A stretch of DNA of 64,000 nucleotides. It comes from Pseudomonas sp. Irchel 3E20. GTDB lineage: Bacteria; Pseudomonadota; Gammaproteobacteria; Pseudomonadales; Pseudomonadaceae. Within the stretch, counting starts at the first letter, position 1, and every line of letters starts with the position of its first letter. Positions 54,718 through 63,131 of this stretch are shown one piece after another. Below the pieces are notes generated by a model. The model did no database searches and was not told the DNA's origin. It saw only the letters and a program-made list of their open reading frames with translations. A program made the position numbers and the translations under genes. The stretch spans positions 1-64,000 of the forward strand of contig NZ_FYEE01000001.1 in assembly GCF_900187645.1 (NCBI RefSeq). Reading direction: 5' to 3'.

Positions 54718-55419
54718 ATGTCTAGATGTACAGCACCGGTACATGGTCATCGTTCGGCAAGCGCAAGAGCAGCGTGTCCCGCATGTGGCAGCGGATATAG
54801 CGGGTACGGATCGCGATCGTATTCATCCTCGTCCTACGCACCATCCTATTCGTCCCCGTCTCATGGCGGGGGTGGTCGCAGTAGCGGCGGTTCATCCAGC
54901 AGCGCAAAGCCGCGCTGGTCGAAGCCCGGATCCTCTGTGGCCTACACCTCCGCCGAGGTAAGAACGCTCACACCGGTACGCGAAAATGTCGAGAGGCGTG
55001 CGACAGTACCTGATCTACGTGACGTCTTTCTTTGTCACGCCTGGGACGACCGGAAAGGATCCGCGAAGGAGCTGCATGATGTACTCGAGTCGCTCGGTGT
55101 TTCCGTTTGGTTCAGCGAGAAAGATGTCCTTCTAGGCTCTTCCTTACTGCGTGAAATTGATAAGGGATTGGCGAAGTCTCGAGTAGGAATTGTGCTGGTG
55201 ACCCCTGCTTTGCTGCGTCGCCTAGCAGCTGAAGGCATCGCTGACAAAGAGCTTTCCGCGCTCCTCGCAAGGGATCTGCTGGTTCCCATCATTCACGACA
55301 CCACATACGAATCGCTGCGCGAAGTCAGTCCTCTACTCGGTTCGAGAAGCGGCCTGAGCACTGCTGAAGATACGTTTGCAGATATCGCGGCCAAGCTTGC
55401 CGAGTTGGTCGCCCCGTAG
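54718..55419 (+). CDS. TIR-domain protein
   Basis: 233 residues: an N-terminal Cys/His-containing segment (CTAPVHGHRS...CPACG, possibly a zinc site), a Ser/Gly/Tyr low-complexity linker (residues 25-75) and a C-terminal TIR domain at about 101-230. The TIR starts DVFLCHAWDDRKGSAKELHD and continues VSVWFSEKDVLLGSSLLREI, with Glu134 placed as the catalytic Glu of NAD+-cleaving TIR enzymes, then GIVLVTPALL. Bacterial TIRs deplete NAD+ or make signal nucleotides in phage defence. ATG 54718 has GGAAGG 8 bases upstream. A 43-codon gene follows 62 bases after. Confidence 0.87.
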   Translation: MSRCTAPVHGHRSASARAACPACGSGYSGYGSRSYSSSSYAPSYSSPSHGGGGRSSGGSSSSAKPRWSKPGSSVAYTSAEVRTLTPVRENVERRATVPDLRDVFLCHAWDDRKGSAKELHDVLESLGVSVWFSEKDVLLGSSLLREIDKGLAKSRVGIVLVTPALLRRLAAEGIADKELSALLARDLLVPIIHDTTYESLREVSPLLGSRSGLSTAEDTFADIAAKLAELVAP

Positions 55420-55481
55420 CTTCACTGTCCATGCGTACGGCTTTACTTACAGACCTGTTATCAATCGAAGGAGTTGAACAC

Positions 55482-55613
55482 ATGAGTATCAAACCCGGCC
55501 CCAAACCGATCGCTGAATCCACCGGCAAAAAGGACCAACGCCGTCGTGTTACTGAAGAAAACAAACCCAAACATCCTGATCTGGAAGTACATAAACACAA
55601 AAAAGCTGACTGA
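55482..55613 (+). CDS. Very small basic protein downstream of the TIR gene
   Basis: 43 residues, highly charged and Lys/Pro rich (MSIKPGPKPIAESTGKKDQR, then HPDLEVHKHKKAD), no hydrophobic segment. AAGGAG lies 9 bases before the ATG, a strong ribosome site for a frame this short. Probably co-transcribed with the TIR gene. Unstructured by composition; function unknown, and no family recognised. Confidence 0.55.
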   Translation: MSIKPGPKPIAESTGKKDQRRRVTEENKPKHPDLEVHKHKKAD

Positions 55614-55918
55614 CCTTAATAGCGGTGAGAGGGGGGTGAGTCACGTAGGTTTGGCCCCTTCTGGCCGTATTCCGCCTATCGCGTCCGACTGAAAACGGCC
55701 ATTAGCTGTCATTCCTGACGTGCAACAATCAGACGTAAGCAGTCGGTCACGAGCGTCTGCTTCTGGCCGGTTTCTGCCTGTCACAAAGGGTCGCTATCGA
55801 TCCAGAGTGAGTGAAGAAGCTCTCGGGCGACGTTTGTGAGTATTTCGCCCCGTTTTGCAAAGGCTTCGTCAGCGGCAGCGTTTTGCGCAGAAACGACGTC
55901 CGCCGAACTGCCTGATTG
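55614..55918. other. Intergenic region with two spacer repeats
   Basis: No gene. A full palindromic copy of the dispersed repeat at 55659-55715 (ttctggccgtattccgcc and gactgaaaacggccattagc), and a half copy at 55754-55790 (gtctgcttctggccggtttc, then tgcctgtca). These mark the right edge of the defence-rich region; the next gene has core-like GC. Confidence 0.65.
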
Positions 55919-56524
55919 CTACTGACGCGCGGTTTTATTCTCCAGCAGCAATCCCGAAGCCAATGCCAGGAAGCTTTCGGCTACATGCTCGGAAGCCGTT
56001 TGCGGATCCTCGGCATTGGCAATCCACAAGGACGCGCCGAGCAGCGCGCCCATGATCAGGCGTGCTGTCGCTCCGGTGTTGACCGCTCGGATCGTGCCTT
56101 CATCGATCAGTTTTTGGATGCTGCGCTGAGTGCTGCGGATACAGGCATTCTGGCTTGGCCATTGCGATGGATCGCCCAGCACCGACGGGCCGTCGAGGAA
56201 CACAATGCGCTGGATTTCAGGTTCCAGGGACATCTTGATGTAAGCGATGGATTCATCGATAAAGCCGTCCCAGGTGGTGCTGGCCTTCGCGATGATGACC
56301 GACAGTCGCGCCACCATTTCTTCATCAATCTGGGCGATGACGGCCTGTAGCAAGCCTTTCTTGTCACCAAAGTGATGGTAAAGCGCGCCACGGGTCAGCC
56401 CGGCTTTAGCGGTCAAATCATCCATCGAACTGTCCGCATAGCCCTTCGCAGCGAATGCGTCCCGCGCCGCCTTGATCAGCTTGCCGCGGGTCTCGGTAAT
56501 CATGTCCACACGCTTCTGCGCCAT
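55919..56524 (-). CDS. TetR-family transcriptional regulator
   Basis: 201 residues. N-terminal TetR helix-turn-helix: LIKAARDAFAAKGYADSSMD, DLTAKAGLTRGALYHHFGDK. The C-terminal ligand domain (TASEHVAESFLALASG) is of the TetR_C type that has a lid of FLDGPSVLGDPSQW. It is divergent from the AcoX-like gene with 161 bases between, in which inverted repeats gcgtatgt-N6-acatacgc and catacg-N3-cgtatg lie. Probably an autoregulated repressor of the right-hand catabolic cluster. Confidence 0.92.
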   Translation of the reverse strand: MAQKRVDMITETRGKLIKAARDAFAAKGYADSSMDDLTAKAGLTRGALYHHFGDKKGLLQAVIAQIDEEMVARLSVIIAKASTTWDGFIDESIAYIKMSLEPEIQRIVFLDGPSVLGDPSQWPSQNACIRSTQRSIQKLIDEGTIRAVNTGATARLIMGALLGASLWIANAEDPQTASEHVAESFLALASGLLLENKTARQ

Positions 56525-56559
56525 CAGTCCTCGTCCTTATCAAAAAAATAACATTCATT

Positions 56560-56581
56560 GCGTATGTGAGTTGACATACGC
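56560..56581. promoter_or_regulatory. Inverted repeat, candidate TetR operator
   Basis: gcgtatgt-gagttg-acatacgc is a perfect 8-bp inverted repeat with a 6-base spacer, 36 bases upstream of the TetR start. It shares the cgtatg/catacg half-sites with the operators at 56605 and 63644. Confidence 0.7.
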
Positions 56582-56604
56582 TGTGCATGTCGTATTGTGA
56601 CTTA

Positions 56605-56619
56605 CATACGTGGCGTATG
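56605..56619. promoter_or_regulatory. Palindrome catacg-N3-cgtatg, candidate TetR operator
   Basis: catacgtggcgtatg is a 15-bp palindrome, 66 bases before the AcoX-like start. The same architecture with a different centre recurs at 63644-63658, upstream of the SnoaL/NTF2-like gene. Confidence 0.75.
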
Positions 56620-56685
56620 CAATGTGTCTTGGCAGTGTGCTGCTCAGGCGCTGAAGCGCCTTCATTCAGCACAGGATACTGATCA

Positions 56686-57852
56686 ATGCGTGAGCAGCGC
56701 GACTCCGATATTTCACGCCTCAGCACTAACCAGGGCAAAACCATCGGGCTGATTGTCAACCCTGTTGCCGGCATGGGCGGGCGTGTGGGTTTGAAGGGCA
56801 CCGATGGTCCTGAGGTTCTGCAGGAAGCGATTCGCCGTGGCGCGCGGCCGGTCTCAAGCGAACGAGCCGCTCAAGCGCTCAAGCGTCTGGCGGCCTCGGC
56901 CACGCCATTTCGATTGATGACCGGCGCTGGGGCGCTGGGCGAAGACATCGCCCGCGCCGCCGGTCTTGACCCCGTCGTCGTATATCGACCATCACCAGGA
57001 TCGAGCCGGCCCGAAGACACGCGGAAGGCTGCGCTCGTCATGGCAGACGCCGCCGTCGATCTGCTGCTGTTCGCCGGGGGCGATGGGACTGCGCGTGATG
57101 TGCTGGAAATGGTCAGCGATCGAGTGCCCATCCTCGGTATCCCGACGGGCGTGAAAATGTATTCCGCCGTCTTCGCCACCAATCCCGAGAACGCCGGGAG
57201 CCTCGCGGCACGTGTTATGGCCGGCGAGTCCAAGGTGCGCTTTCGCGAGGCGGAGGTCATGGACATTGATGAGGCCGCCATGCGCATTGATCAGGTGTCG
57301 GCGCGCCTGTATGGCTACGCGCTCAGTCCGCACGAGCGTCATCTCGTGCAAAACGCCAAGACCGGTTCCGTCCCCAATGAAAACCTGGCGCTCGACGCCG
57401 TGGCCCGACAGGTCGTCCGCCAGATGAAAGTCGGCTGCCTTTACCTGCTGGGGCCCGGCACCACGACACGGCGAGTGATGACAGAACTCGGCCTGCCGTC
57501 GACGCTGCTTGGCATCGACGCGGTCATGGACGGTGCGCTGGTAGGCGCCGACCTCAACGAGCAAGCGTTGATCCGCCTGATGGAAGGCCATGAGACACGG
57601 ATCATCGTCGGCGTGCTTGGCGGCCATGGCAGCTTGTTCGGACGCGGCAATCAGCAGCTCAGCGCGGAGGTGATCCGCCGCACCGGGCGCGAAAGCATCA
57701 TCGTGATCACCTCGATGGACAAGCTCATTTCCCTCGACGCCGGCTGCTTGCGCGTCGACACCGGTGACGCTGAAGTCGACGCCATGCTCAGTGGCCATAT
57801 ACGCGTGCACACAGGACCCGACCGGTCCGTCTTTTTCAGGGTTCGATCCTGA
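56686..57852 (+). CDS. ATP-NAD kinase family protein, AcoX-like
   Basis: 388 residues. The fold signature of the ATP-NAD_AcoX family is present: IGLIVNPVAGMGGRVGLKGT near the N-terminus and the phosphate-binding LLLFAGGDGTARDV, with GGDGT at 130-134. Then VPILGIPTGVKMYSAVFATN, ending in a DKLISLDAGCLRVDTGD domain. AcoX lies in acetoin operons with unknown exact activity; kinase activity on NAD or a metabolite is the usual guess. First gene of the cluster, followed by GcvPA-like after 36 bases. No strong SD is visible before ATG 56686 (catactgatcaATG). Confidence 0.85.
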   Translation: MREQRDSDISRLSTNQGKTIGLIVNPVAGMGGRVGLKGTDGPEVLQEAIRRGARPVSSERAAQALKRLAASATPFRLMTGAGALGEDIARAAGLDPVVVYRPSPGSSRPEDTRKAALVMADAAVDLLLFAGGDGTARDVLEMVSDRVPILGIPTGVKMYSAVFATNPENAGSLAARVMAGESKVRFREAEVMDIDEAAMRIDQVSARLYGYALSPHERHLVQNAKTGSVPNENLALDAVARQVVRQMKVGCLYLLGPGTTTRRVMTELGLPSTLLGIDAVMDGALVGADLNEQALIRLMEGHETRIIVGVLGGHGSLFGRGNQQLSAEVIRRTGRESIIVITSMDKLISLDAGCLRVDTGDAEVDAMLSGHIRVHTGPDRSVFFRVRS

Positions 57853-57888
57853 TCATTTGTTCCATCCGAAAAAACGAGGATAACCCCC

Positions 57889-59292
57889 ATGAGTAATCAT
57901 GTCGCCCACCCCTACATGGCGAACTCTGTTCCCGCACTCAAGCAGGAGATGCTCGACTCGATCGGTGTCGACAGCATCGAGGATCTGTTCCAGCAAATTC
58001 CCGAAGGCCATCGCCTGCAACGTCCGATCAACCTGCCGCCGGCACTGAACGAGAGCGAGCTGCGTCGGCACCTGGTCAGTACCCTGTCGAAGAACAAAAC
58101 GTGCGAGCAAAACCTTAACTTCCTGGGCGCCGGCTGCTGGCAGCACCACGTCCCGGCAGCGTGCGACGAGGTGGTACGCCGCAACGAGTGGCTGACGTCG
58201 GTATTCGGCGAGCCAAGCTCCGACCATGGCCGCAACCAAGCCTGGTTTGAATTCTGCAGCCAGCTCGGCGAGCTGCTGAACATGGACCTGGTGGGTCTGC
58301 CGGTGCGCAGCTGGGGCTGCGCCGCGGGCCACGCCATTCGCATGGCCACGCGCATCACCGGGCGCAACGAGGTGGCGGTGGTCCGCGTCATTGACCCGGA
58401 GCGGCTTTCGATCATTCGCAACTACTGCGAACCGGTCGACATGCCGAGCCAAATCGTCGTACGCCTCGTCGACTATGTCCCGGCAACCGGCTTGCTCGAT
58501 CTTGATCACCTTCGCGCCTCGATCGGTGCGCAAACGGCTGCCGTTTATTTCGAAACGCCGTCCTACTTCGGTGTGATCGAACAGCAAGGCGCCGAGATTG
58601 CCGCCATTGCCCATGCGGCTGGCGCCGAAGTGATTGTCGGTGTCGACCCGATCTCGCTGGGCGTGCTGGCCGCGCCGATCGATTTCGGAGCGGACATCGT
58701 GGTCGGCACCACGCAGCCGCTCGGGGTACATATGAATTGCGGTGGCGGCGTCAGCGGCTTCATTGCCACCCGCGATGAAGAACTCTACGCCCACCAGTAC
58801 CCGACGCTGTTCATCAGCATCGCCGAAACCACCAAGCCCGGCGAATACGGTTTTGGCCTCAGCCTGTTCGAGCAATCGTCCTACGGCCTGCGTGACAAGG
58901 GTAACGATTGGACCGGCCACTCGGTTTACATGTGGGCCATCGCCAATGCCGTGTACATGGCAATGATGGGGCCCCAGGGCTTTGAAGACGTGGGCAATGT
59001 CATCCTGCAACGGGCTCACTATGCCGCGAAACTGCTGACCGAAATTCCAGGCGTGCGCGTGACGTTTCCAAGCGGTTTCTTCAAGGAATTCGTGGTGAAT
59101 TTCGACGCGACCGGACTCAGCGTGAAGGACATCAACAAGCGGCTTCTCGCGGCCGGTATCTTCGGCGGCAAAGACCTGACACAGGACTTCCCGGAGCTGG
59201 GCGCTAGCGCCCTTTACTGCGTCACCGAGATTCACACCCAGGCAGACCTTGAGCGTCTGACCGCCGCACTCAAAAAGGTAATCGCACAATGA
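57889..59292 (+). CDS. Glycine dehydrogenase subunit 1-like protein (GcvPA-like)
   Basis: 467 residues, similar in layout to the N-terminal half of the P-protein of the glycine cleavage system: LKQEMLDSIGVDSIEDLFQQ, LPPALNESELRRHL, FLGAGCWQHHVPAACDEVV, DVGNVILQRAHYAAKLL. It departs from true GcvPA in several blocks: the usual SMYDGATA is replaced by SWGCAAGHAI, and the YIPAAVD context by HHVPAACDE. That points to a different substrate. AGGATAACCCCC precedes ATG 57889. Its stop overlaps the GcvPB-like start (ATGA), so both are translated as a pair. Confidence 0.85.
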   Translation: MSNHVAHPYMANSVPALKQEMLDSIGVDSIEDLFQQIPEGHRLQRPINLPPALNESELRRHLVSTLSKNKTCEQNLNFLGAGCWQHHVPAACDEVVRRNEWLTSVFGEPSSDHGRNQAWFEFCSQLGELLNMDLVGLPVRSWGCAAGHAIRMATRITGRNEVAVVRVIDPERLSIIRNYCEPVDMPSQIVVRLVDYVPATGLLDLDHLRASIGAQTAAVYFETPSYFGVIEQQGAEIAAIAHAAGAEVIVGVDPISLGVLAAPIDFGADIVVGTTQPLGVHMNCGGGVSGFIATRDEELYAHQYPTLFISIAETTKPGEYGFGLSLFEQSSYGLRDKGNDWTGHSVYMWAIANAVYMAMMGPQGFEDVGNVILQRAHYAAKLLTEIPGVRVTFPSGFFKEFVVNFDATGLSVKDINKRLLAAGIFGGKDLTQDFPELGASALYCVTEIHTQADLERLTAALKKVIAQ

Positions 59293-60845
59293 ACACAACA
59301 CTCAAGGAATACCACGCTCCCGTCTGGAGCGAACCGGTCATTCTGGAGATGGGCTACCCCGGCCGTCGCGGAGTGATTTTTTCTGACGTGGAAGCCGAGG
59401 TGCAAGCCGCTATCGGCAGTGCCGACGGCTTGATCCCCGCGAACATGCGCCGCACGCGCAAACCGGCGTTGCCGGAAATGTCCGAGCCCGAGGTGCTGTA
59501 CCACTACCTGCGTTTGTCGCAACAGACCCTGGGCATGATGAACATCAGTCTGTTCGGAACCTGCACCATGAAGTACAACGCGCAGATCAACGAGGCGATG
59601 GCCTGGCGCCCGGAAGTCACTCACGTACATCCGTATCAGGACGAAGATACCCTGCAAGGTGCGCTGGAAGTGGTGCATGGCATGGACACGATCCTGCGTG
59701 AATTGTCCGGGATGGATCAGTTCATTTTCCAGGCGGGTGGCGGTGCCGACGCGGCTTACACCAACTGCGCCGTGACCCGTGCCTACCACGCCTCCCGTGA
59801 CGAACTGGCGCAGCGTGACGAGATCATCACCACGATCCAGACTCACCCGAGCAGTGCGGCGACTGCCGCTGCGGCCGGGTTCAAGGTGATCACGTTGATG
59901 ATCGAGGAGAACGGTTACCCGTCGCTGGAATCCCTCAAAGCCGCCGTGTCTAATCGCACCGCAGCGCTGATGGTGAACAATCCCGATGACATGGGCGTCT
60001 ACAATCCGGAAATCCGCGAGTGGGTGCGGGTGGTGCACGAGGCGGGTGGTCTGTGCTTCTACGACCACGCTAACTTCAACGGCGCGATGACCAAGATCCG
60101 TGCCCGCGAACTCGGTTTCGATGCGTGCATGTTCATGTTGCACAAGACTTTTGGCGCACCGAAAAGCGGGGTCGGCGGCCCGGCGGTGGGTGCATATGGT
60201 TGTTCGGCGGAACTGGCGCCGTTCCTGCCGGCGCCGGTGGTGGCGTTCGACGGTGAGCGCTACAGCCTTGATTACGATCGGCCGCAGAGCGCCGGCAAGA
60301 TACGTGAATTCTGGGGCAACGTTCCCGTCATCCTCAAGGCCTACGCGTGGTCGCGCGCCATGGGCGCGGAAGGCATGGCCGAAGCGTCCGATATCTCGGT
60401 TCTGGCCAACAACTACATGGAAAAAGGTTTGCTGGCGATACGCGGCGTAACCCGTTCACACCCCGAGGCCACAAGTCCGCGGATGGAGATGACGCGCTAC
60501 AGCCTTGAGCAACTCAAGGAAGACACCGGTGTCGACGTTCACGACGTGCAGAATCGCATGAGCGATTTCGGCATTGATCCGATGTGGAGCAGCCATCACC
60601 CGTGGTTGGTGCCGGAGCCTTTTACGCCCGAAGCGGGCGAGATGTATGGCAAGGAGGCGCTGGATACCTGGATCGCCGTGCTCGCGCACATTTCCGATGA
60701 GGCCTACTCGAACCCGGAGATCGTCAAGACGTCGCCGCATAACCAGGCGATCCACCGGTTGAAGGTCGAACCGCTGGAAGACCCGCTACGCTGGGCGATG
60801 ACCTGGCGCTCGTACCTGCGCAAAAACAACAAGCAGACTGCCTGA
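59289..60845 (+). CDS. Glycine dehydrogenase subunit 2-like protein (GcvPB-like)
   Basis: 518 residues, the catalytic half of a split P-protein. The PLP lysine is Lys286 in LHKTFGAPKSG (true enzymes have HKTFSTPHG). Other blocks: ISLFGTCTMKYNAQINEAM, VHPYQDEDTLQGALEV, FQAGGGADAAY, CFYDHANFN. It pairs with the preceding gene as a heterodimer. No gcvT, gcvH or lpd is present in the window, so a full glycine-cleavage cycle is not encoded here; a PLP decarboxylase or lyase acting on another amino acid is a better guess. A hairpin (cgtccccg...cggggacg) follows at 60856. Confidence 0.85.
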   Translation: MNTTLKEYHAPVWSEPVILEMGYPGRRGVIFSDVEAEVQAAIGSADGLIPANMRRTRKPALPEMSEPEVLYHYLRLSQQTLGMMNISLFGTCTMKYNAQINEAMAWRPEVTHVHPYQDEDTLQGALEVVHGMDTILRELSGMDQFIFQAGGGADAAYTNCAVTRAYHASRDELAQRDEIITTIQTHPSSAATAAAAGFKVITLMIEENGYPSLESLKAAVSNRTAALMVNNPDDMGVYNPEIREWVRVVHEAGGLCFYDHANFNGAMTKIRARELGFDACMFMLHKTFGAPKSGVGGPAVGAYGCSAELAPFLPAPVVAFDGERYSLDYDRPQSAGKIREFWGNVPVILKAYAWSRAMGAEGMAEASDISVLANNYMEKGLLAIRGVTRSHPEATSPRMEMTRYSLEQLKEDTGVDVHDVQNRMSDFGIDPMWSSHHPWLVPEPFTPEAGEMYGKEALDTWIAVLAHISDEAYSNPEIVKTSPHNQAIHRLKVEPLEDPLRWAMTWRSYLRKNNKQTA

Positions 60846-60855
60846 GCCGTTGCAG

Positions 60856-60880
60856 CGTCCCCGTCGATGAGGCGGGGACG
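60856..60880 (+). terminator. GC-rich hairpin after the GcvPB-like gene
   Basis: cgtccccg and cggggacg form an 8-bp stem with a 9-base loop, followed by ttatc rather than a T-run. It may be a weak terminator or an mRNA-stabilising hairpin between this gene and the acyl-CoA synthetase. Confidence 0.5.
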
Positions 60881-60968
60881 TTATCGAAACCTGATCAGAG
60901 CTAACAATCAGCCATCGGAGGTTGCCAGCATCGCTACACGACTGGCGACTTCCCCACAGGAAAACGTC

Positions 60969-62591
60969 ATGTCGATTTTCGAAACGGGCCTGGCGCCCTC
61001 GTCAGTCAACCATATTGCCCTCTCGCCGCTGAGCTTCATCGAGCGTACGGCCTCTGTCTACGGTCAGTATCCGGCGGTGGTCCACGGCGCTGTAAGGCGC
61101 AACTGGCAACAAACCTATGAACGCTGCCGACGCCTGGCCAGCGCGCTCAGTGGGCGAGGCATCGGCAAGGGCGATACGGTGGCGGTCATGCTGCCCAACA
61201 TCCCGGCGATGCTCGAAGCGCACTTCGGTGTGCCGATGATCGGCGCGGTTCTCAATACCCTGAATATACGCCTGGATGCGCAGGCCATTGCCTTCATGCT
61301 GGAGCACGGCGAGGCCAAAGTGTTGATCACCGACCGTGAGTTCCACGCGGCGATCCGTGAGGCCTTGAGCGGACTTTCCAATCCGCCGCTGGTGGTGGAT
61401 GTGAACGATCCGGAGTACGGCGAAGGCAGTGCCGTCAGCGCGCTGGACTACGAAGCGTTCCTCGCTGAGGGCGACCCGCAGTTCGCCTGGCAATGGCCCG
61501 AGGACGAGTGGCAAGCTATTTCCCTCAGCTACACCTCCGGCACCACCGGTAACCCCAAGGGCGTGATTTATCACCACCGTGGCGCCTACCTCAATTCCTT
61601 GGGCAATCAGATGACCTGGGCCATGGGCAACCACCCGGTGTACCTCTGGACGTTGCCGATGTTCCACTGCAATGGTTGGTGCTATCCGTGGACCGTCACC
61701 GCGTTGGCCGGGACTCATGTGTTCCTGCGTCGGGTCGACCCGCAAAAAATTCTCACACTGATTCACGAGCACCAGGTCAGCCATTTGTGTGGTGCGCCGA
61801 TTGTCCTCAATGCGCTGGTCAACCTGCCGGACTCGGTCAAGACCGCCATCGATCATCCGGTCAATGCCATGGTGGCGGGCGCGGCGCCACCGGCCAAGGT
61901 CATTGGTGCGGTCGAGCAAATGGGCATCAAGATCACGCACGTCTATGGCCTGACCGAGGTTTACGGCCCGGTGACGGTTTGCGCCTGGTATGCGCACTGG
62001 GATGAGCAGCCGCTGAACGAGCGCGCGAAGATCAAGTCACGCCAGGGCGTACGCTACCCGACCCTCGAAGGGCTGATGGTCGCCGACCCGCAAACCCTGG
62101 AACCCGTGCCTTGCGACGGCACCAGCATGGGTGAGATTTTCATGCGCGGTAATACGGTAATGAAGGGTTATCTGAAAAACGCCGAAGCTACAGCCGAAGC
62201 CTTCAAGGGCGGCTGGTTCCATACCGGCGACCTGGCGGTTCGGCACCCCGACGGCTATGTCGAAATCAAGGATCGCCTCAAGGACATCATCATCTCGGGC
62301 GGCGAGAACATTTCCACCATCGAAGTCGAAGACGTCCTCTATCGCCACCCGGCGGTACTGGAAGCGGCAGTGGTTGCGCGCCCGGATGACAAATGGGGCG
62401 AAACACCCTGCGCGTTTATCACGCTTAAAGTCGGGCATGAGGACACGCGCGAGGCCGACGTCATTCAGTTCTGCCGTGAGCATCTGGCGGGTTTCAAGCT
62501 ACCCAAAACCGTGGTGTTCGGCGAGTTACCGAAAACCTCGACGGGCAAGATTCAGAAGTATTTGCTGCGCGACTCGGCGAAGGCACTCTGA
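60969..62591 (+). CDS. AMP-dependent acyl-CoA synthetase/ligase
   Basis: 540 residues. ANL-family motifs are intact: A3 SYTSGTTGNPKGVIYHH, A5 HVYGLTEVYGP, A7/A8 GWFHTGDLAVRHPDGYVEI and KDRLKDIIISGGENIST, and the catalytic A10 Lys in PKTSTGKIQKYLL. Such enzymes make acyl-CoA from a carboxylic acid with ATP and CoA. Sequence is closest in style to the medium-chain/aromatic group (PNIPAMLEAHFGVPMIGAVL). AGGAAAA precedes ATG 60969; the frame is open to 60867. Probably activates the acid produced by the upstream enzymes. Confidence 0.92.
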   Translation: MSIFETGLAPSSVNHIALSPLSFIERTASVYGQYPAVVHGAVRRNWQQTYERCRRLASALSGRGIGKGDTVAVMLPNIPAMLEAHFGVPMIGAVLNTLNIRLDAQAIAFMLEHGEAKVLITDREFHAAIREALSGLSNPPLVVDVNDPEYGEGSAVSALDYEAFLAEGDPQFAWQWPEDEWQAISLSYTSGTTGNPKGVIYHHRGAYLNSLGNQMTWAMGNHPVYLWTLPMFHCNGWCYPWTVTALAGTHVFLRRVDPQKILTLIHEHQVSHLCGAPIVLNALVNLPDSVKTAIDHPVNAMVAGAAPPAKVIGAVEQMGIKITHVYGLTEVYGPVTVCAWYAHWDEQPLNERAKIKSRQGVRYPTLEGLMVADPQTLEPVPCDGTSMGEIFMRGNTVMKGYLKNAEATAEAFKGGWFHTGDLAVRHPDGYVEIKDRLKDIIISGGENISTIEVEDVLYRHPAVLEAAVVARPDDKWGETPCAFITLKVGHEDTREADVIQFCREHLAGFKLPKTVVFGELPKTSTGKIQKYLLRDSAKAL

Positions 62592-63131
62592 CAAGAGCGC
62601 CCCTTGGAAACACCTGCGTGGATCGTATGTTGCACATAGGCGGGATCAGCCCACCCCCGTTATGGCAACGGAGGAGGGCCGGGGACATGCCGACTCGGTC
62701 CACAGGGTTCCACCGAGTGTCCGGAACATCCCGCTATCGTTCACTAGCAATCAGGTGACGCCACTGGTAGACCTTGTTGTGGTCGAGCAGGGGATGTCGG
62801 TAATTCGCGGAGTTCATTGGACTCCGTAGCGTCAGGCGCGCCGGCATCCTTTTGCATCAAGGTATCGCAGGCAAAAAAATCGGCGGGTCGACAATGCTTC
62901 TCGAGAGAAGCATTGTCGAGATGAAAGGCATATGTTCTGAAAAAAGGCATCTGTGGCCTCCGGTGCAATCCCGATGGCGGGTTGATAAACAGGGGCGGGA
63001 AATCAAGATCGGTAATTGATTGACCCGTTGGCTGCAATCCATTCGATTGATGACGACTGAGGACAGCGATCAACAACGGACTGGCTGCATCAAAGGGCTT
63101 GGGGACGTTTTGGACCGGCAGATCTGGCTGA
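62592..63131. other. Convergent intergenic region
   Basis: Between the acyl-CoA synthetase and the reverse NTF2-like gene. It holds a 30-base palindrome at 62889-62918 but no gene I can support. A reverse frame at 62744-63289 overlaps the end of the NTF2-like gene and has no recognisable product. Confidence 0.6.
62889..62918. repeat. Perfect 30-base palindrome
   Basis: cgacaatgcttctc-ga-gagaagcattgtcg: 14-bp arms around GA. No T-run follows, so it is not a typical terminator. It may be a protein-binding site, a cruciform, or the scar of a mobile element. Confidence 0.85.

Noticed and set aside
28516..55613. Prophage origin for the accessory region
   Set aside because: No capsid, tail, terminase, lysis or phage repressor genes; only an integrase fragment of the P4 type and att-like remnants, which fit a genomic island.
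57889..60845. Ordinary glycine cleavage system operon
   Set aside because: No gcvT, gcvH or lpd nearby, P-protein motifs altered, and the neighbours are AcoX-like and acyl-CoA ligase genes.
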